Below, piece after piece: positions 35,209 through 45,265 of a stretch of 64,000 nt of DNA. The position numbers were made by a program, and so were the translations under genes. Position 1 is the first letter of the stretch. Every line of letters begins with the position of its first letter. The stretch spans positions 106,575-170,574 of the forward strand of contig NZ_CP009439.1 in assembly GCF_000761215.1 (NCBI RefSeq), given 5' to 3'. The notes beneath the pieces are model-generated. The model was given only the letters and a program-made list of their open reading frames with translations, had not been told where the DNA came from and did no database searches. The stretch comes from Streptomyces glaucescens (lineage in GTDB: Bacteria; Actinomycetota; Actinomycetes; Streptomycetales; Streptomycetaceae).

Positions 35209-35349
35209 TCACGCCCACTGCACGCCCAGCGCGGCGAGGGCGGCGAGCTGCTCCGCGATGAGCTTGTCCCGGCGGCTCTTGGTGTTCGAGAGCCACACGC
35301 CCAGCTTCACAGTCACCGGCTCCGCCTCGCCGTCGACCGTGATCTCCAT
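35209..35349 (-). pseudogene. Fragment of helicase-associated-domain gene (duplicate)
   Basis: 46 codons (ITVDGEAEPVTVKLGVWLSN, then TKSRRDKLIAEQLAALAALG) closely match the minus-strand sequence at about 37077-37202. It has its own ATG and stop but is only the C-terminal helicase-associated repeat, so it is a duplicated remnant. Confidence 0.7.
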
Positions 35350-35358
35350 GCCCCTGTC

Positions 35359-35778
35359 CTACTCGCCGGGAGTGTGCGGAGCGTGTGCCAGGGGAGACCC
35401 GGCGGCCTCCGGCATGACGCTGGCGCCGCTGAGGTCCTCGCACAAACGCAGTTCCAGCTCGACGGCGGCCGCGTCGACCCGGGCCCACTGTTCGTCGGAG
35501 AGGTCGGGCAGGAGCGGGCGTAGGTGGTGCAGGGCGAACGCGACGATGCCCGGCGCCACGCTGTGCAGGAGGTTGGCGACGGCGGCGCTGTGCGCGTCGG
35601 GATGGAGCTCGCCCCCGCCCGACAGGGCGTACGCCAGCCTGTACGTGTAGTCCGCCTGCTCGGTGAGGGCGATGTTCGCGGTGGCGCGCACACCCGTGAG
35701 CCAGTCGGTGCTGAACAGCAACTGCTCGATCGCGGCACCGGACACCGTGGATTCGGCCGCAGTGATGATGTTCTCCAT
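35359..35778 (-). CDS. Hypothetical helical protein
   Basis: 139 residues from ATG 35778, Ala/Leu-rich and helical (AAIEQLLFSTDWLTGVRATA, HSVAPGIVAFALHHLRPLLP, RVDAAAVELELRLCEDL). No signal peptide. Lies between the ABC-3C operon and a broken GNAT gene. Not recognised; codon use is normal, so it is probably a real gene. Confidence 0.55.
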   Translation of the reverse strand: MENIITAAESTVSGAAIEQLLFSTDWLTGVRATANIALTEQADYTYRLAYALSGGGELHPDAHSAAVANLLHSVAPGIVAFALHHLRPLLPDLSDEQWARVDAAAVELELRLCEDLSGASVMPEAAGSPLAHAPHTPGE

Positions 35779-35842
35779 GCCCGGTCAACTCCCCGACCGG
35801 CAAGGCGGACGCGGTTTCGCTCAGGCCACAGCCCAGTGCGGG

Positions 35843-36326
35843 TTACTCACCGGCGGTGGCAGCCGTGCCCTTCGCGGCTGCCTCCGAGACCGGGCAGCCC
35901 CACGCCGCGCCCGGTCCGGCGGGGCCGTAGAGCGTGAACGCGCACGCCTGGAAGAACGCCTGCCGGTCAGCCGCATCGCCACCGTCTTGCGGCACCAGTG
36001 CCAGGAACGTGTGGCCGGCTTCCTGGGCCCGGCGGGCGATCTCGGCGAGAAGCGCCCGACCTACCCCGCCGCGACGAGCGGCATGAGCGACGGCCATCGT
36101 CAAGACGAACGTCTGCTCGCCGGGATGCGCCTCCCGGCCTTCGTCGTGCCCGAAGTCGCAGTGGAGCTGGAACTCAGCGACCCCGACGACAGACCCGCGG
36201 AGTTCGGCCACGACGACGTCCAGGCCCCTCGGGGTCGTAGAACCTGCCGTCTCCCAGATGGTTCGCGTACAGCAGCTCATCCACCACCGAGTAATCGGCT
36301 TGGACGAGGTCACGGATGAGTGGCAT
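35843..36326 (-). pseudogene. GNAT acetyltransferase, frameshifted
   Basis: The start (ATG 36326, MPLIRDLVQADYSVVDELLY) is in one frame, and the acetyl-CoA-binding part is in another (GVAEFQLHCDFGHD, then VLTMAVAHAARRGGVGRALL). One extra G in the gaggggcc stretch near 36228 separates them. The R-R-G-G-V-G-R-A motif is the GNAT pyrophosphate loop. Restored length about 160 residues. Confidence 0.75.
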
Positions 36327-36449
36327 GACCCAAGTGTTCCAGGACCGCGGGGCGGAGGCACCGTCTACGGGCTCCGCGGTCTACGAGCGCTTTGCCTGCT
36401 GGCCCATGGTGTCGACTCTGGCAGAGGTGCAGAGCACTACGCTCCTTCC

Positions 36450-36791
36450 ATGTGGAGTGAGTCGAACAACTATGGCTTCGAGAACGAGCTGGACTACCTG
36501 CGGTCGATCAAGAAGGACGACAGCTATACGTTCACGTACCCGTTCGAGTACATCGCTAAGAACTACGGGAACGACAATTACGACATCGGCACAGCGGACA
36601 TGGTGGTCCGGGTCCAGTGGAACGACGCGGAGGCCGGTTACACGGTGGCCTACGACGTCCCCGAGATGGACAAGATCGACCCCGCTGAGGGGAACGGCGA
36701 TGCAGCGAGCTTCTACGAGAGCGACGTTTACTGGAGGCTCGTGAGCGACCTTGACGGCATGGGGATCAGCTCCGCGCTTCGTGCAATCTAG
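36450..36791 (+). CDS. Small acidic hypothetical protein
   Basis: 113 residues from ATG 36450. Acidic with many Tyr and Asp (YDIGTADMVVRVQWNDAEAG). Lower GC than its neighbours, suggesting transfer. It resembles immunity or antitoxin-type proteins in size and charge but no family is recognised. Ends at a strong hairpin shared with the convergent gene. Confidence 0.55.
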   Translation: MWSESNNYGFENELDYLRSIKKDDSYTFTYPFEYIAKNYGNDNYDIGTADMVVRVQWNDAEAGYTVAYDVPEMDKIDPAEGNGDAASFYESDVYWRLVSDLDGMGISSALRAI

Positions 36792-36805
36792 GCACGGTTG
36801 GCTTG

Positions 36806-36838
36806 CCGTTCCCCGGCCTCCAAAGGTCCGGGGAACGG
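36806..36838. terminator. Bidirectional terminator
   Basis: A perfect 11-base stem (ccgttccccgg with ccggggaacgg) and an 11-base loop between convergent genes ending at 36791 (+) and 36858 (-). Confidence 0.7.
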
Positions 36839-36857
36839 TCACGGTGCGGGAGCAGGG

Positions 36858-38296
36858 TCAGTAGTCGTCGCGTTCGGTGTTCGGTCCGTACCGCTCGATG
36901 AGGTCGCAGGTACAGGTCCCGCCCTCGTACAGCTCCGTGTCGCACTCTTCGTGGTGCTTCCGCACCGGCCGCTTCGCCGGGGCCGCCGACCGCGGGGCTG
37001 CCGACCGCGGGGCGGGCGACCGCGGGGCGGGCGGCTGCGGGACGGCCTCGGCGGCCGACACCGCGCCCGCCCACTCCATGCCCAGCGCGGCGAGGGCGGC
37101 GAGCTGCTCCGCGGTGAGCTTGTCGCGCCTCGACTTGGTGTTCGAGAGCCACACGCCCAGCTTCACAGTCACCGGCTCCGCCTCGCCGTCGACCGTGATC
37201 TCCACGACCGTGCTGCGCGGGACGGGCCGCTGCCCTTCCTTCTCCACCCACTGCGTCAGGGCGGCCAGGCCCCGCTGGAACGCCGCCTCCGCCTTGCCCC
37301 CGGCCTTGCGCGCGCCCTTGAGAGCGGCCAGCGCCGGAGTGAGCCCCGCCGGGGCGGGAGAGGGTGCCTCAAAGGGCTGCACGCCCAGCTTGGAGAGCCG
37401 CTCCTGCTGTTCGGTCGACAGCTGCGCCCAATTGGCCGGCTGTTTCTGCCTCTCCAGCCACCGCCCGATGTCATCGCCGTCCATCAACACCCCGGGTGCG
37501 ATGTCGGGCAGGCTGCCGTCGGCGTCGACCAGGTCAGCGAGGACGCGGTGGTGGCGTTGCCAGTCGAGTGGCCATGGGCAGTTCCAGTCGGGGTCGATCG
37601 CGGCCAGCTGCTTTGCGCGCTCCGCTGCCCGCTCTGGGGCCTTCCCGAGGCCGCCCTTGCGGCGGAGGTTGGCGATGTGCTGCCCGATCGGCACGGGGCC
37701 GCCGCTGGCCGGGTCGTCCCAGAGCGCGTCCTGGCGGGGTGCGAGGTGCCCGGTGGCCCGTCGGTACGACCGCAGCGCGGCGAGCTTGGTCTCCCAGGTT
37801 TCTTCGCCAGGCTCCCAGACCATCCCGGCCTCGGGCGCGTCCAGCAGCTCCTTGCGGCGCGGCTCCAGCTCACCCGCCCGCATGGCCTTCCTCTGCTGGT
37901 GCACCCACCTCCCCAGCGGAAACGACTTTGTCACGCCCACTTCGGTCTCAGTGTCGTAAGGCACGGCGTAGAGGCCGGTGATCTCGTGCTCCGCCCGCCA
38001 CCGCAGCAGGGCCTGGTAGCCCTCCAGCCAGACCAGGGACTCGGGCCGGTAGACCCGGGTGCGTAGGAAGGCCGCGATGGTCGCGGCGTCGCGCGGGCTG
38101 GAGAAGTGGAGCAGGGCGGTTTCGGCGGCGGCCTGGGTGTCGTCGTGCTCTGGTCCTCGCCGTCAGCGTCGCCGCCGGCCCCGACGATCCGCCCCTCTTC
38201 GTCGCGCCGGACGTGCACCTTGCGCTTGCCGCTGGTGAGCGCGCGGGAGGCGAGCTGCTCGACCAGGCGCTCATCATGCGAGCGCAGGCCCTTTAT
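36858..38296 (-). pseudogene. C-terminal remnant of a telomeric-type helicase (helicase-associated repeats)
   Basis: The 5' remnant (near 38296) encodes GLRSHDERLVEQLASRALTS and KRKVHVRRDEEGRIVG. After one missing base near 38150 the frame continues as ALLHFSSPRDAATIAAFLRT, VYRPESLVWLEGYQALLRWR and on to helicase-associated (HA) repeats. Those repeats are full of paired Trp/Leu-rich units (WETKLAALRSYRRATGHLAP, DPDWNCPWPLDWQRHHRVLA, VTVKLGVWLSNTKSRRDKLT) and end with HHEECDTELYEGGTCTCDL. The helicase motor is missing beyond 38297. Such genes are typical of Streptomyces chromosome and plasmid ends. Confidence 0.8.
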
Positions 38297-38375
38297 CTAG
38301 TGCTGGCGAAATGGTGGGCACGTTTGGTGTGGTTCAGGGGCGGTCGCCATGAAGGTGCGGGGTGCTTTGGAACGG

Positions 38376-41300
38376 TTACCGGAAGATCTGCTCGATGCCG
38401 AAGACGAGTTTGTGGGCTTGGGGCCATCCGGCGTCGATGAAGCCGTCGCAGATCTGCCGTAGGGCGGCGAGGTTGTCCGGGTTGCGGAGAAGGCTGCGGT
38501 GGTCGGCGAGGATGCGTTCCACGAAGGTGACGCAGGCTCCCACGCCGAGCGTGTCTGCGGTGTAGCCGCTTTGTGCGCCTACCTGGGTGACGATGTCGCG
38601 GACGGTCAGGAGCGTCTGCTGTGGACGCTGGTCGATCATGCGCACAGACATTTCGACGAGGTGGTGGGCGATACCCGCGACTGGGGTCGTCGATAGGAGC
38701 TTGATCAGTGGCTCGGCTTCGTCGACGAGCCTGACCTCCGGTGCGGCTGGGGGCTGGCTGTTGGGGTCGCCACCGCTGGCGAAGTAAATCTGTGACGCGA
38801 CGTTGTCGAGGAGCCTGATGGTGTCCTTGAGTTGTTCCCGCTCGGCGTCGGTAGAGGTCTGACATTGGGCCAGAGCGTGGCGGGTCTTGTCGAGAGCTGG
38901 TTCGGTGAGTTGCTGCATGAGTGTGAGGGCACGTTGCCGGACAGTGTCGTTGGCGTGGGTGAGCGCTCCGGAGACGCGCAGTTGGTGGAGGCAGTCGGCC
39001 CACGTGCCGTCGTCCAGCCAGCGGGTGATCATGCTGGTGAGGGACGTGCCTGCTTGGGGTGTCGCGTGTTGGACCCAGAGGAGTCCGGCGGCGGTGGCGC
39101 AGGCGGAGGCGGCAGTCTCGCGGCCGGGATGCGGGGTTGCACGTCCCATGACGGTGGTCAAGATGGAAGCGCCGCGTTGACGGTCATTCATGCGGAAGCA
39201 TGCCGTGGTGACCGTGGCGGCTAGCACAGCGTCGTCGCCGTCCTGCGCAGCGAGGCGCTCGAGAATCTCCCACGCCGTATCCGTGTCGCTGACCGTTACG
39301 AGCGGGGTGAGGCGAGCCACTGTGTGCCTGATGGCTCCCACGGGATCTGCCGCCAGTGCGAGCAGCGCTCGGGCGACTTCCGGGCTGTACTGCGCTGGGA
39401 CGTAGGCGAGTTGGCCGAGGCCGCGAGCTGCATCAGCTCGGGGGCCCTGGGGGAGGAGCAGGTCGAAGTTGGCGTTCTCCGGGGTGGGCTTGGGCCGAGG
39501 GCTCTTTGCCGATGCAAGAAGGATGGTGCGCGCGTGGGTCAAGGTCGCCGGCGGCGTTTCTGTACTGCGGGTCCAGATCTCCGCAGCCCGGGCAAGAGCG
39601 TCCTCCGCCTGCGCACGGATGAGGGAAGACTGCGTCTGCTGCAGGGCTGCTTCCAGCCTGGTGGCAGTACGTTCAGCGGATGCTGTGTCTTCCGGTCTGG
39701 CGATGCCGTTGAGGTAGGCGCTCCCGAAGCTGGTCAGGATCGCGATGAGCATGCGCAGCTCGGCATCCGCAGGGTACTCCTCCCCGGTTACGGTTGGCTG
39801 CGCAGCAGGCCAGGGCAGGCGCTCAGCGGCGGCATCGGTATCTCGTGCATTCTTGTCCGTCATCAGTGATGGATCGGTGACGTGTTCCACGGAGAGCGCG
39901 TCAACGAGCAGCTGGTACCGGCGGGTCTGCGCCTGGCTTCTCTCCTGGGAGGTGTCTGGCCTGAGCGGGATGATCGCTGCTTCCAGGCGGGCAGCTTCGG
40001 CAGGCGCAAGTGTGGGATGCAGCGCGCCGATCAGCTCACAGACGGGCCCGAGCAGATCAGGGATGAGCAACTGCGTCACGACGTCGGCCGGCTCGCGGAT
40101 CAGGGAGGCTGCCAGCGCCGGGTTGGCGGCCGCCGCACGCAGGGTGCGTCGCCATACGACACCCGTCTGGGGAGCCGAAGCGAGCGCCTCGCACACCGCC
40201 TGCGCCTCAGTGGCGGTGGCAGTGGCGGCGAAGTCCTGATACGCGTCGAGGAGGGCCGACGGGTCATTGCGCGTGTAGCTGGAGCCGAAGTCCCACGTAC
40301 GTGAGTCGTCCTTGATGACCACGAACGTGCGGCCCCCCAGGACAGCCGAATGCTCGGGTAGATCTTGGCCAGTGCTGGTGAGGCGGGTAAGGATCGCCAG
40401 AGCACGTGGGAGATCTGAGCGCAGGACGGTAGGGAAGCGCTCGGTCAGGGGGTACTTGGCCGCGTCGAAGTCCTGCCGGCGATTGGACACGAGAGTCAGC
40501 ACGGAGCCGCTGCCCATCTGGGTGTCGGCCGAGGACGTCTCGGTGTGGCCCAGCACGGCCACGTAGAGGTCTTCTATGAGGCCAGGCAGGAGATCCAGCC
40601 CCTCCGAGACCTTGCTGGTCAGGGAGAGGAGGTCGTTGTAGCCGCGCTCTTCGAGCTGGGGCGACTCCACAGCGCGCCTGAGTAGCGTCTCGGTCGCGGT
40701 CAGGTCACTCGCTGCAGTCTGAATCACCGCTGTGATGGCCAGCCGGGAAGCAGATGCTGGTGGCTGGGTCCACAGATATTCCAGCAGGCGCCGCGCTGCC
40801 AGCCCGCAGAGTCGCAACTGCTGTTCGTCCAGCACCGCCCGATGGGATGCCAGGTCGGTCACCAGAACACCCAGCGCCGGGAGGGACCGGGCAGGTGTCC
40901 GGGAGAGGCGTTCAGCAACCTCGGCCCAGACACCTGGATGCTGGAGACTGCCTTCCTTCAGCTTGAGGGAGACGGCGATAGCGATCGCTGCGAGTACTCG
41001 CTTCGCTCCTTCCTCGGCGCGCGGATCCGGTGAGAGCAGCGGCTCCAGATCTGCTGCCTGATCGCAGTCGTCCGTGACGACGCCTGCGATCGCCGTGCCG
41101 GCCATCCCGGGTGAGGGCAGTGTCATCAAGGCCAGAGCGAGCGCGCAGAACACGCCGGGGTCTCGCGCCCAGGCCGTCCGGAGGTACATGTCGATGCTGG
41201 GCCGGGCGAAAAGCAAGAGGTCCGGATCGGCGTCCAGCCTCTCCTGCAGCCCGCCGAGGGACTGGGCGAGGTAGGTGACGGCCACGGCGTAGTCGAACAG

Positions 41301-43064
41301 CACGTGGTGCGCGAATTGCAGGGGACCGTTGGCCGTCGGACCCATGATCGTCGGAGCTTGCGTGAGGACCGAGCTGGAAAGGAGGGCCCGCAGGACGTCT
41401 GACGCTGCGGTGTCGCCCTCCAAGATCTTCTGGGCGGGGACGGCCAGTCGTCTCTCCTGTACCGCGGCTGCACACAAGCGGCCGAGGAGGGCCGTTTTCG
41501 CGATGCCCTCGGTTCCCCGGGTGACGCGCGCCTCCCAGTAGCGCTCCAGCAAGTCCAATCTGCTGTCGGCTGTGCGTAGCTGCGTTGCTGCTGCGCCATC
41601 CAGCAGGAGTTCGGCAGCCAGGCGCAGGTTGAACGGATTGCGCAACAGCCGTCGCTGTTGGTCGGAAGCCTGGCTCAGAAGGTCACCCAAGGCGGGGAAG
41701 AGGTCGGTGACCTGGGCGACCTCTTCGTCCGTCAGATCACCCACCTGTACCGACCCGTCTGGAAAGAGGGCACGCAGCTGGGGGGAGTGTTGTAGATCCC
41801 AGGTGCGGATGGAGGCGACCACCTGCCAGTTCGGCAGCCGGCGGTTGACATTCGCGATGATTGACCGCCACAGCTCGGTGGAGGCATCGACGCGTGCGGC
41901 ATCCAGGGCGTCGATCGCCAGAAGACCGGTGCTGCCGGGCTGCCACTGCTCAAGAACGTCGACGAGCGGATGCTGCAGGTCGAGTTCCGCTTGGAGCATG
42001 CCAAGACTCCGGGCATCCACGCCGGCTACGGACAAGAAAAGTACGGGCCGACCTGCTGCAATGGCCCCCCGGGCCAACTCGTGCAACACCACGGTTTTTC
42101 CCGCACCCGGCTCGCCAGCCACGAGGACCGAGTCCTCCTGGGATGTCGCTCCGATGCCTGTGACCGTGCGTGCAATGGCCACAGGTCCCTGCGGCGTGGG
42201 GACGGTAGTGAGGCCATGACCCAGCTGATCGAGTGCGTCCTGCGTGGTCCTGACCAGGCAGCGGACATCCGAGGTGAAGTCTCGGGCCGTGGCCAGCGCG
42301 ATGCCAGCCGATGACAGCGCCTGCTGCAGCTGCCTCATATCGGCACCGGAATGATTGATGGCCAGCTGCGCACAGGCACTGAGCAGCATGTGCCACGCCG
42401 CGTCCGCTTGGCCGGGATCAGTGATCACGGACGCGCGCAGCGTCCGGAGGGCCTCCCGTTCCTCCAAACCGCCCTGCTCGACGTCCAGGACCCATACGTG
42501 GCAGCAGGCGAGGAACGTCCTCAGCTCTGCAGCTGAGGGCATGCCGCCGCGCTGCTTCGCCCACTCCCGCATCGCGTGAGCGATGAACTTGTTGTAGGCA
42601 TCGTTCTGGTCACCGTTGAAGACAAGCGACGCCACGCCTTGCTCGGCAGGAGCGTCACGGAGACGATCAAGAACTTCCGCTAGGTCCTTCCTCACCGGTT
42701 TTGAGGCATCACGTGAGGTGACGAGTACCAGCCGGTCTTGATCATGGCCCGGCATGAGGTGCTGCTGAACGAACTGCCTGACGGTCTTGCCGAGTTCACT
42801 CTCCCGCGCCTGAGACAGCGTGATTGATCGCTTTGCTTGGATCGCTAGTGTCCGGCCATCGGAGGTGTGCACTCGGCAGTCGTCGACGGGTTCGCCGGTT
42901 TCGCAGGCAATCCGTTCCACAGTTCCGGTCCACAGCCCCTGGACGCCGGGGGAGGCGGAGGCCGCTACAGCGGCGACAGCCAGCCAGGCGGCCACGCGAT
43001 GCTGGTAGTCGAAGCCACCTGCCCCGGCGCTGCCCCCGGCGTCTGCCCGTGCTGCCTCACTCAC
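38376..43064 (-). CDS. Avs-like STAND NTPase with N-terminal nuclease-like domain
   Basis: 1562 residues from GTG 43064, with aggag upstream. N-terminus: GGFDYQHRVAAWLAVAAVA and DCRVHTSDGRTLAIQAKRS (D61/D62, Q76, K78), the D...QxK pattern of Cap4/DUF4297-type nucleases. NTPase: Walker A GEPGAGKT (317-324), Walker B LLAIDALD (381-388), a NACHT-like LRNPFNLRLAAELLL block. The remaining ~1000 residues are a helical repeat solenoid that in Avs (AVAST) proteins binds phage proteins. Predicted action: phage recognition, oligomerisation, DNA cleavage and cell death. Single-gene unit. The long uninterrupted frame shows it is maintained. Confidence 0.82.
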   Translation of the reverse strand: MSEAARADAGGSAGAGGFDYQHRVAAWLAVAAVAASASPGVQGLWTGTVERIACETGEPVDDCRVHTSDGRTLAIQAKRSITLSQARESELGKTVRQFVQQHLMPGHDQDRLVLVTSRDASKPVRKDLAEVLDRLRDAPAEQGVASLVFNGDQNDAYNKFIAHAMREWAKQRGGMPSAAELRTFLACCHVWVLDVEQGGLEEREALRTLRASVITDPGQADAAWHMLLSACAQLAINHSGADMRQLQQALSSAGIALATARDFTSDVRCLVRTTQDALDQLGHGLTTVPTPQGPVAIARTVTGIGATSQEDSVLVAGEPGAGKTVVLHELARGAIAAGRPVLFLSVAGVDARSLGMLQAELDLQHPLVDVLEQWQPGSTGLLAIDALDAARVDASTELWRSIIANVNRRLPNWQVVASIRTWDLQHSPQLRALFPDGSVQVGDLTDEEVAQVTDLFPALGDLLSQASDQQRRLLRNPFNLRLAAELLLDGAAATQLRTADSRLDLLERYWEARVTRGTEGIAKTALLGRLCAAAVQERRLAVPAQKILEGDTAASDVLRALLSSSVLTQAPTIMGPTANGPLQFAHHVLFDYAVAVTYLAQSLGGLQERLDADPDLLLFARPSIDMYLRTAWARDPGVFCALALALMTLPSPGMAGTAIAGVVTDDCDQAADLEPLLSPDPRAEEGAKRVLAAIAIAVSLKLKEGSLQHPGVWAEVAERLSRTPARSLPALGVLVTDLASHRAVLDEQQLRLCGLAARRLLEYLWTQPPASASRLAITAVIQTAASDLTATETLLRRAVESPQLEERGYNDLLSLTSKVSEGLDLLPGLIEDLYVAVLGHTETSSADTQMGSGSVLTLVSNRRQDFDAAKYPLTERFPTVLRSDLPRALAILTRLTSTGQDLPEHSAVLGGRTFVVIKDDSRTWDFGSSYTRNDPSALLDAYQDFAATATATEAQAVCEALASAPQTGVVWRRTLRAAAANPALAASLIREPADVVTQLLIPDLLGPVCELIGALHPTLAPAEAARLEAAIIPLRPDTSQERSQAQTRRYQLLVDALSVEHVTDPSLMTDKNARDTDAAAERLPWPAAQPTVTGEEYPADAELRMLIAILTSFGSAYLNGIARPEDTASAERTATRLEAALQQTQSSLIRAQAEDALARAAEIWTRSTETPPATLTHARTILLASAKSPRPKPTPENANFDLLLPQGPRADAARGLGQLAYVPAQYSPEVARALLALAADPVGAIRHTVARLTPLVTVSDTDTAWEILERLAAQDGDDAVLAATVTTACFRMNDRQRGASILTTVMGRATPHPGRETAASACATAAGLLWVQHATPQAGTSLTSMITRWLDDGTWADCLHQLRVSGALTHANDTVRQRALTLMQQLTEPALDKTRHALAQCQTSTDAEREQLKDTIRLLDNVASQIYFASGGDPNSQPPAAPEVRLVDEAEPLIKLLSTTPVAGIAHHLVEMSVRMIDQRPQQTLLTVRDIVTQVGAQSGYTADTLGVGACVTFVERILADHRSLLRNPDNLAALRQICDGFIDAGWPQAHKLVFGIEQIFR

Positions 43065-43262
43065 CGCGGCTCTCCTCGCTCACGCCTACCTGCAGGCTCA
43101 GACACATCCATTATCTCGGGGGAGTGTCACGGATGAGGGATGTTTGTTCTGGTTGTCGCCTGCGGTGATGGTGCTGGCCGGAGGGCCGTACGCCGTTGTG
43201 TGGGCGATGGTTGTATTTGTTACGTGGATGCCGACTTTGTGGCAGAGCGTGCCGTTCCTCCG

Positions 43263-44180
43263 GTGACCGGTGTGGTGCGGTGGGTGGTGGTCGACGCCGG
43301 TTCGTTTGATCTGCAGACCGAGGCGGTGGCGTTCCTTGCGTCGTTGCGGGCGCGGGGGTGTTCGCCGAATACCGAGCGCGCGTATGCGGGGCGGGTGGCT
43401 CTGTACTTGAGTTACTGCCGGGTGCGGCGGCTGGACTGGCGGATCCCCGGCTTCCTGGATCTGGTCCGGGCTGCAGCGGTGGCTGGTCGAGACCCCTGTC
43501 CAGCACCGGGTCGGCCAGGTGCGGCCGGGTCCGGTCCGTTACCGCTCCCGGGGGACGGCGAACGCGGTCATGACGGTGGTGGGGGAGTTCCTGCGGTTCG
43601 GCGCTGTGCACGGCTGGGTGCCGGCTGAGACGACGGCGTTGCTGTCCCGGCCGAAGTTGCTGCGTTTCACCCCGCCCGGCTTGGATACCGGCGAGTCGGG
43701 CCGGCGGCGCCCGGTCGGGGCGGCCGTGTTCCGCTTCAAGGTCACCGAGCCGGGCTATGAGGACCTCAGCGGTGAGCAGATCCGCCGGATGATCGATGCG
43801 GCTCCGAGTGCCCGGGATCGTTTTCTGATCGCGTTGCTGGCGTGTACGGGGCTGCGGATCGGTGAGGCGCTCGGGCTGCACCGAGGTGGTATGCACCTGC
43901 TGGCCTCCTCCCGCGCTGTGGGCTGCGGCGTGGATGGCCCGCACGTGCATGTCCGCCGCCGCGTGGACAACCCCAACCGGGCTCTGGCGAAGTCCCGGCA
44001 TCACCGCTTCGTGCCGGTCACCGCCGACCTCGTGGCCCTCTACACCGACTACCAGTACGAACGCGACGACGTGGCCGAGGCTGCGGAGTCGGAGATGGTC
44101 TTCGTGAACCTGTTCCGCCAGCCGCTGGGCCGGGCGATGTCGTACCCGGCCGCAGCTGCCGTACGGCTGTTCCGGACCGT
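43263..44180 (+). pseudogene. Tyrosine recombinase, frameshifted and truncated
   Basis: The core-binding N-terminus (TEAVAFLASLRARGCSPNTE, then RAYAGRVALYLSYC) is in one frame from GTG 43263. After a shift at about 43470 the frame continues as QRWLVETPVQHRVGQVRPG, FLRFGAVHGWVP and the catalytic-domain start (LLACTGLRIGEALGLHRGG, containing the first Arg). Coding resemblance ends near 44170, before the H-x-x-R and Tyr motifs. A hairpin-rich sequence begins there. Not functional. Confidence 0.8.
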
Positions 44181-44205
44181 ACGACACCCGCCCCGCCATA
44201 CCCCG

Positions 44206-44320
44206 CCGGGGCCAACGGCCCCGGACCCGCACCCGACACCCGCGGGCCCCGACAGGGGCCCGGCCCCGCGCCCCGCCGACGCCCCGACAGGGGCGGGCCC
44301 CAGCCGGCCAACGGCCGGCC
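44206..44320. repeat. Array of four GC hairpins after the broken recombinase
   Basis: Hairpins in a row: a gggcc/ggccc type near 44206-44224; cgggcccc-gaca-ggggcccg (44243-44262, perfect); gcccc-gaca-ggggc (44281-44294, perfect); gccggcc-aac-ggccggc (44303-44319, perfect). Two share the same gaca loop. They resemble terminal or attachment structures more than a single terminator. Confidence 0.6.
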
Positions 44321-44429
44321 CCTTCTTCGTTGTGCCGGTCTGCTGCTCGCTGCCGCTCTCTGCGGGGCGGGTGCGGCTGGGGGGACTTAGACATCGTTTC
44401 TGATGGCGTGATCGTTCGTTGAGCCGTAC

Positions 44430-45238
44430 ATGACGGATCTGGTGGAGCGGTTGGTGCCGGACGAGTTGTGGACGCTGTTTCGGCGGGTGGTCCCGCCGAC
44501 GCAGGTCGCACGCCCGCAGGGCGGTGGGCGGTGTCGGGCTGGGGACCGTGAATGCCTGGCGGCGATCATCTTCGTGGCCGCCTCGGGTTGCACCTGGCGG
44601 CAGCTGCCCCCGGTGTTCGGGCCGGCCTGGCCCACGGTCTACCGGCGCTTCGCCCAGTGGAGCCGGGCTCGGGTGTGGGCTCGGCTGCACCGGATCATCC
44701 TGGATAAACTCGGCGCCCGAGGTGAGCTGGACTGGTCGCGGTGCGCGATCGACTCGGTCAGTGTGCGGGCCGCAAAAGGGGGCCACTGACCGGACCGAAT
44801 CCGACCGACCGCGGCAAGAACGGATCGAAGATCCACCTCATCACGGACCGCAACGGGCTGCCGCTGTCACTGGGCATTTCCGGCGCCAACCTGCACGACA
44901 GCCAGGCCCTGGAGCCACTGGTTCGCGGCATCCCACCCATCCGCTCCCGGCGCGGACCCCGCCGCCGGCGCCCGGCCAGACTTCATGCCGACAAGGGATA
45001 CGACTACGACCACCTGCGGAAATGGCTCCGCCAGCGTGGCATCCGCCACCGCATTGCCCGCAAGGGCATCGAGTCCTCCGCCCGGCTGGGCCGGCACCGC
45101 TGGGTGGTGGAGCGGACGGTGTCTTGGCTGGCTGGCTGCCGCCGCCTTCACCGCCGCTACGAACGCACGGCCGAGCACTTCCTGGCCTTCGTCGGCCTCG
45201 CCGCCGCCCTCATCGGGTACCGCCGTCTGGCCAGGTGA
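44430..45238 (+). mobile_element. IS5-family (IS427-type) transposase in two frames
   Basis: Frame A (44430-44789) encodes the DUF4096-like N-terminus (CLAAIIFVAASGCTWRQLPP) and the first catalytic Asp (CAIDSVSV). Frame B (to 45238) holds the second Asp (ANLHDSQALEP) and Glu (HRWVVERTVSWLAG). They overlap at a slippery gcaaaaggggg (about 44771), so a -1 shift makes the full enzyme, as usual in this IS group. The left end is probably near 44385 (gacttagacatcgtttctga); no matching right inverted repeat is seen before the next gene, so the right end seems lost. Confidence 0.8.
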
Positions 45239-45265
45239 AGCAGTCCAGGCGGGGCCGGAGCCGGG

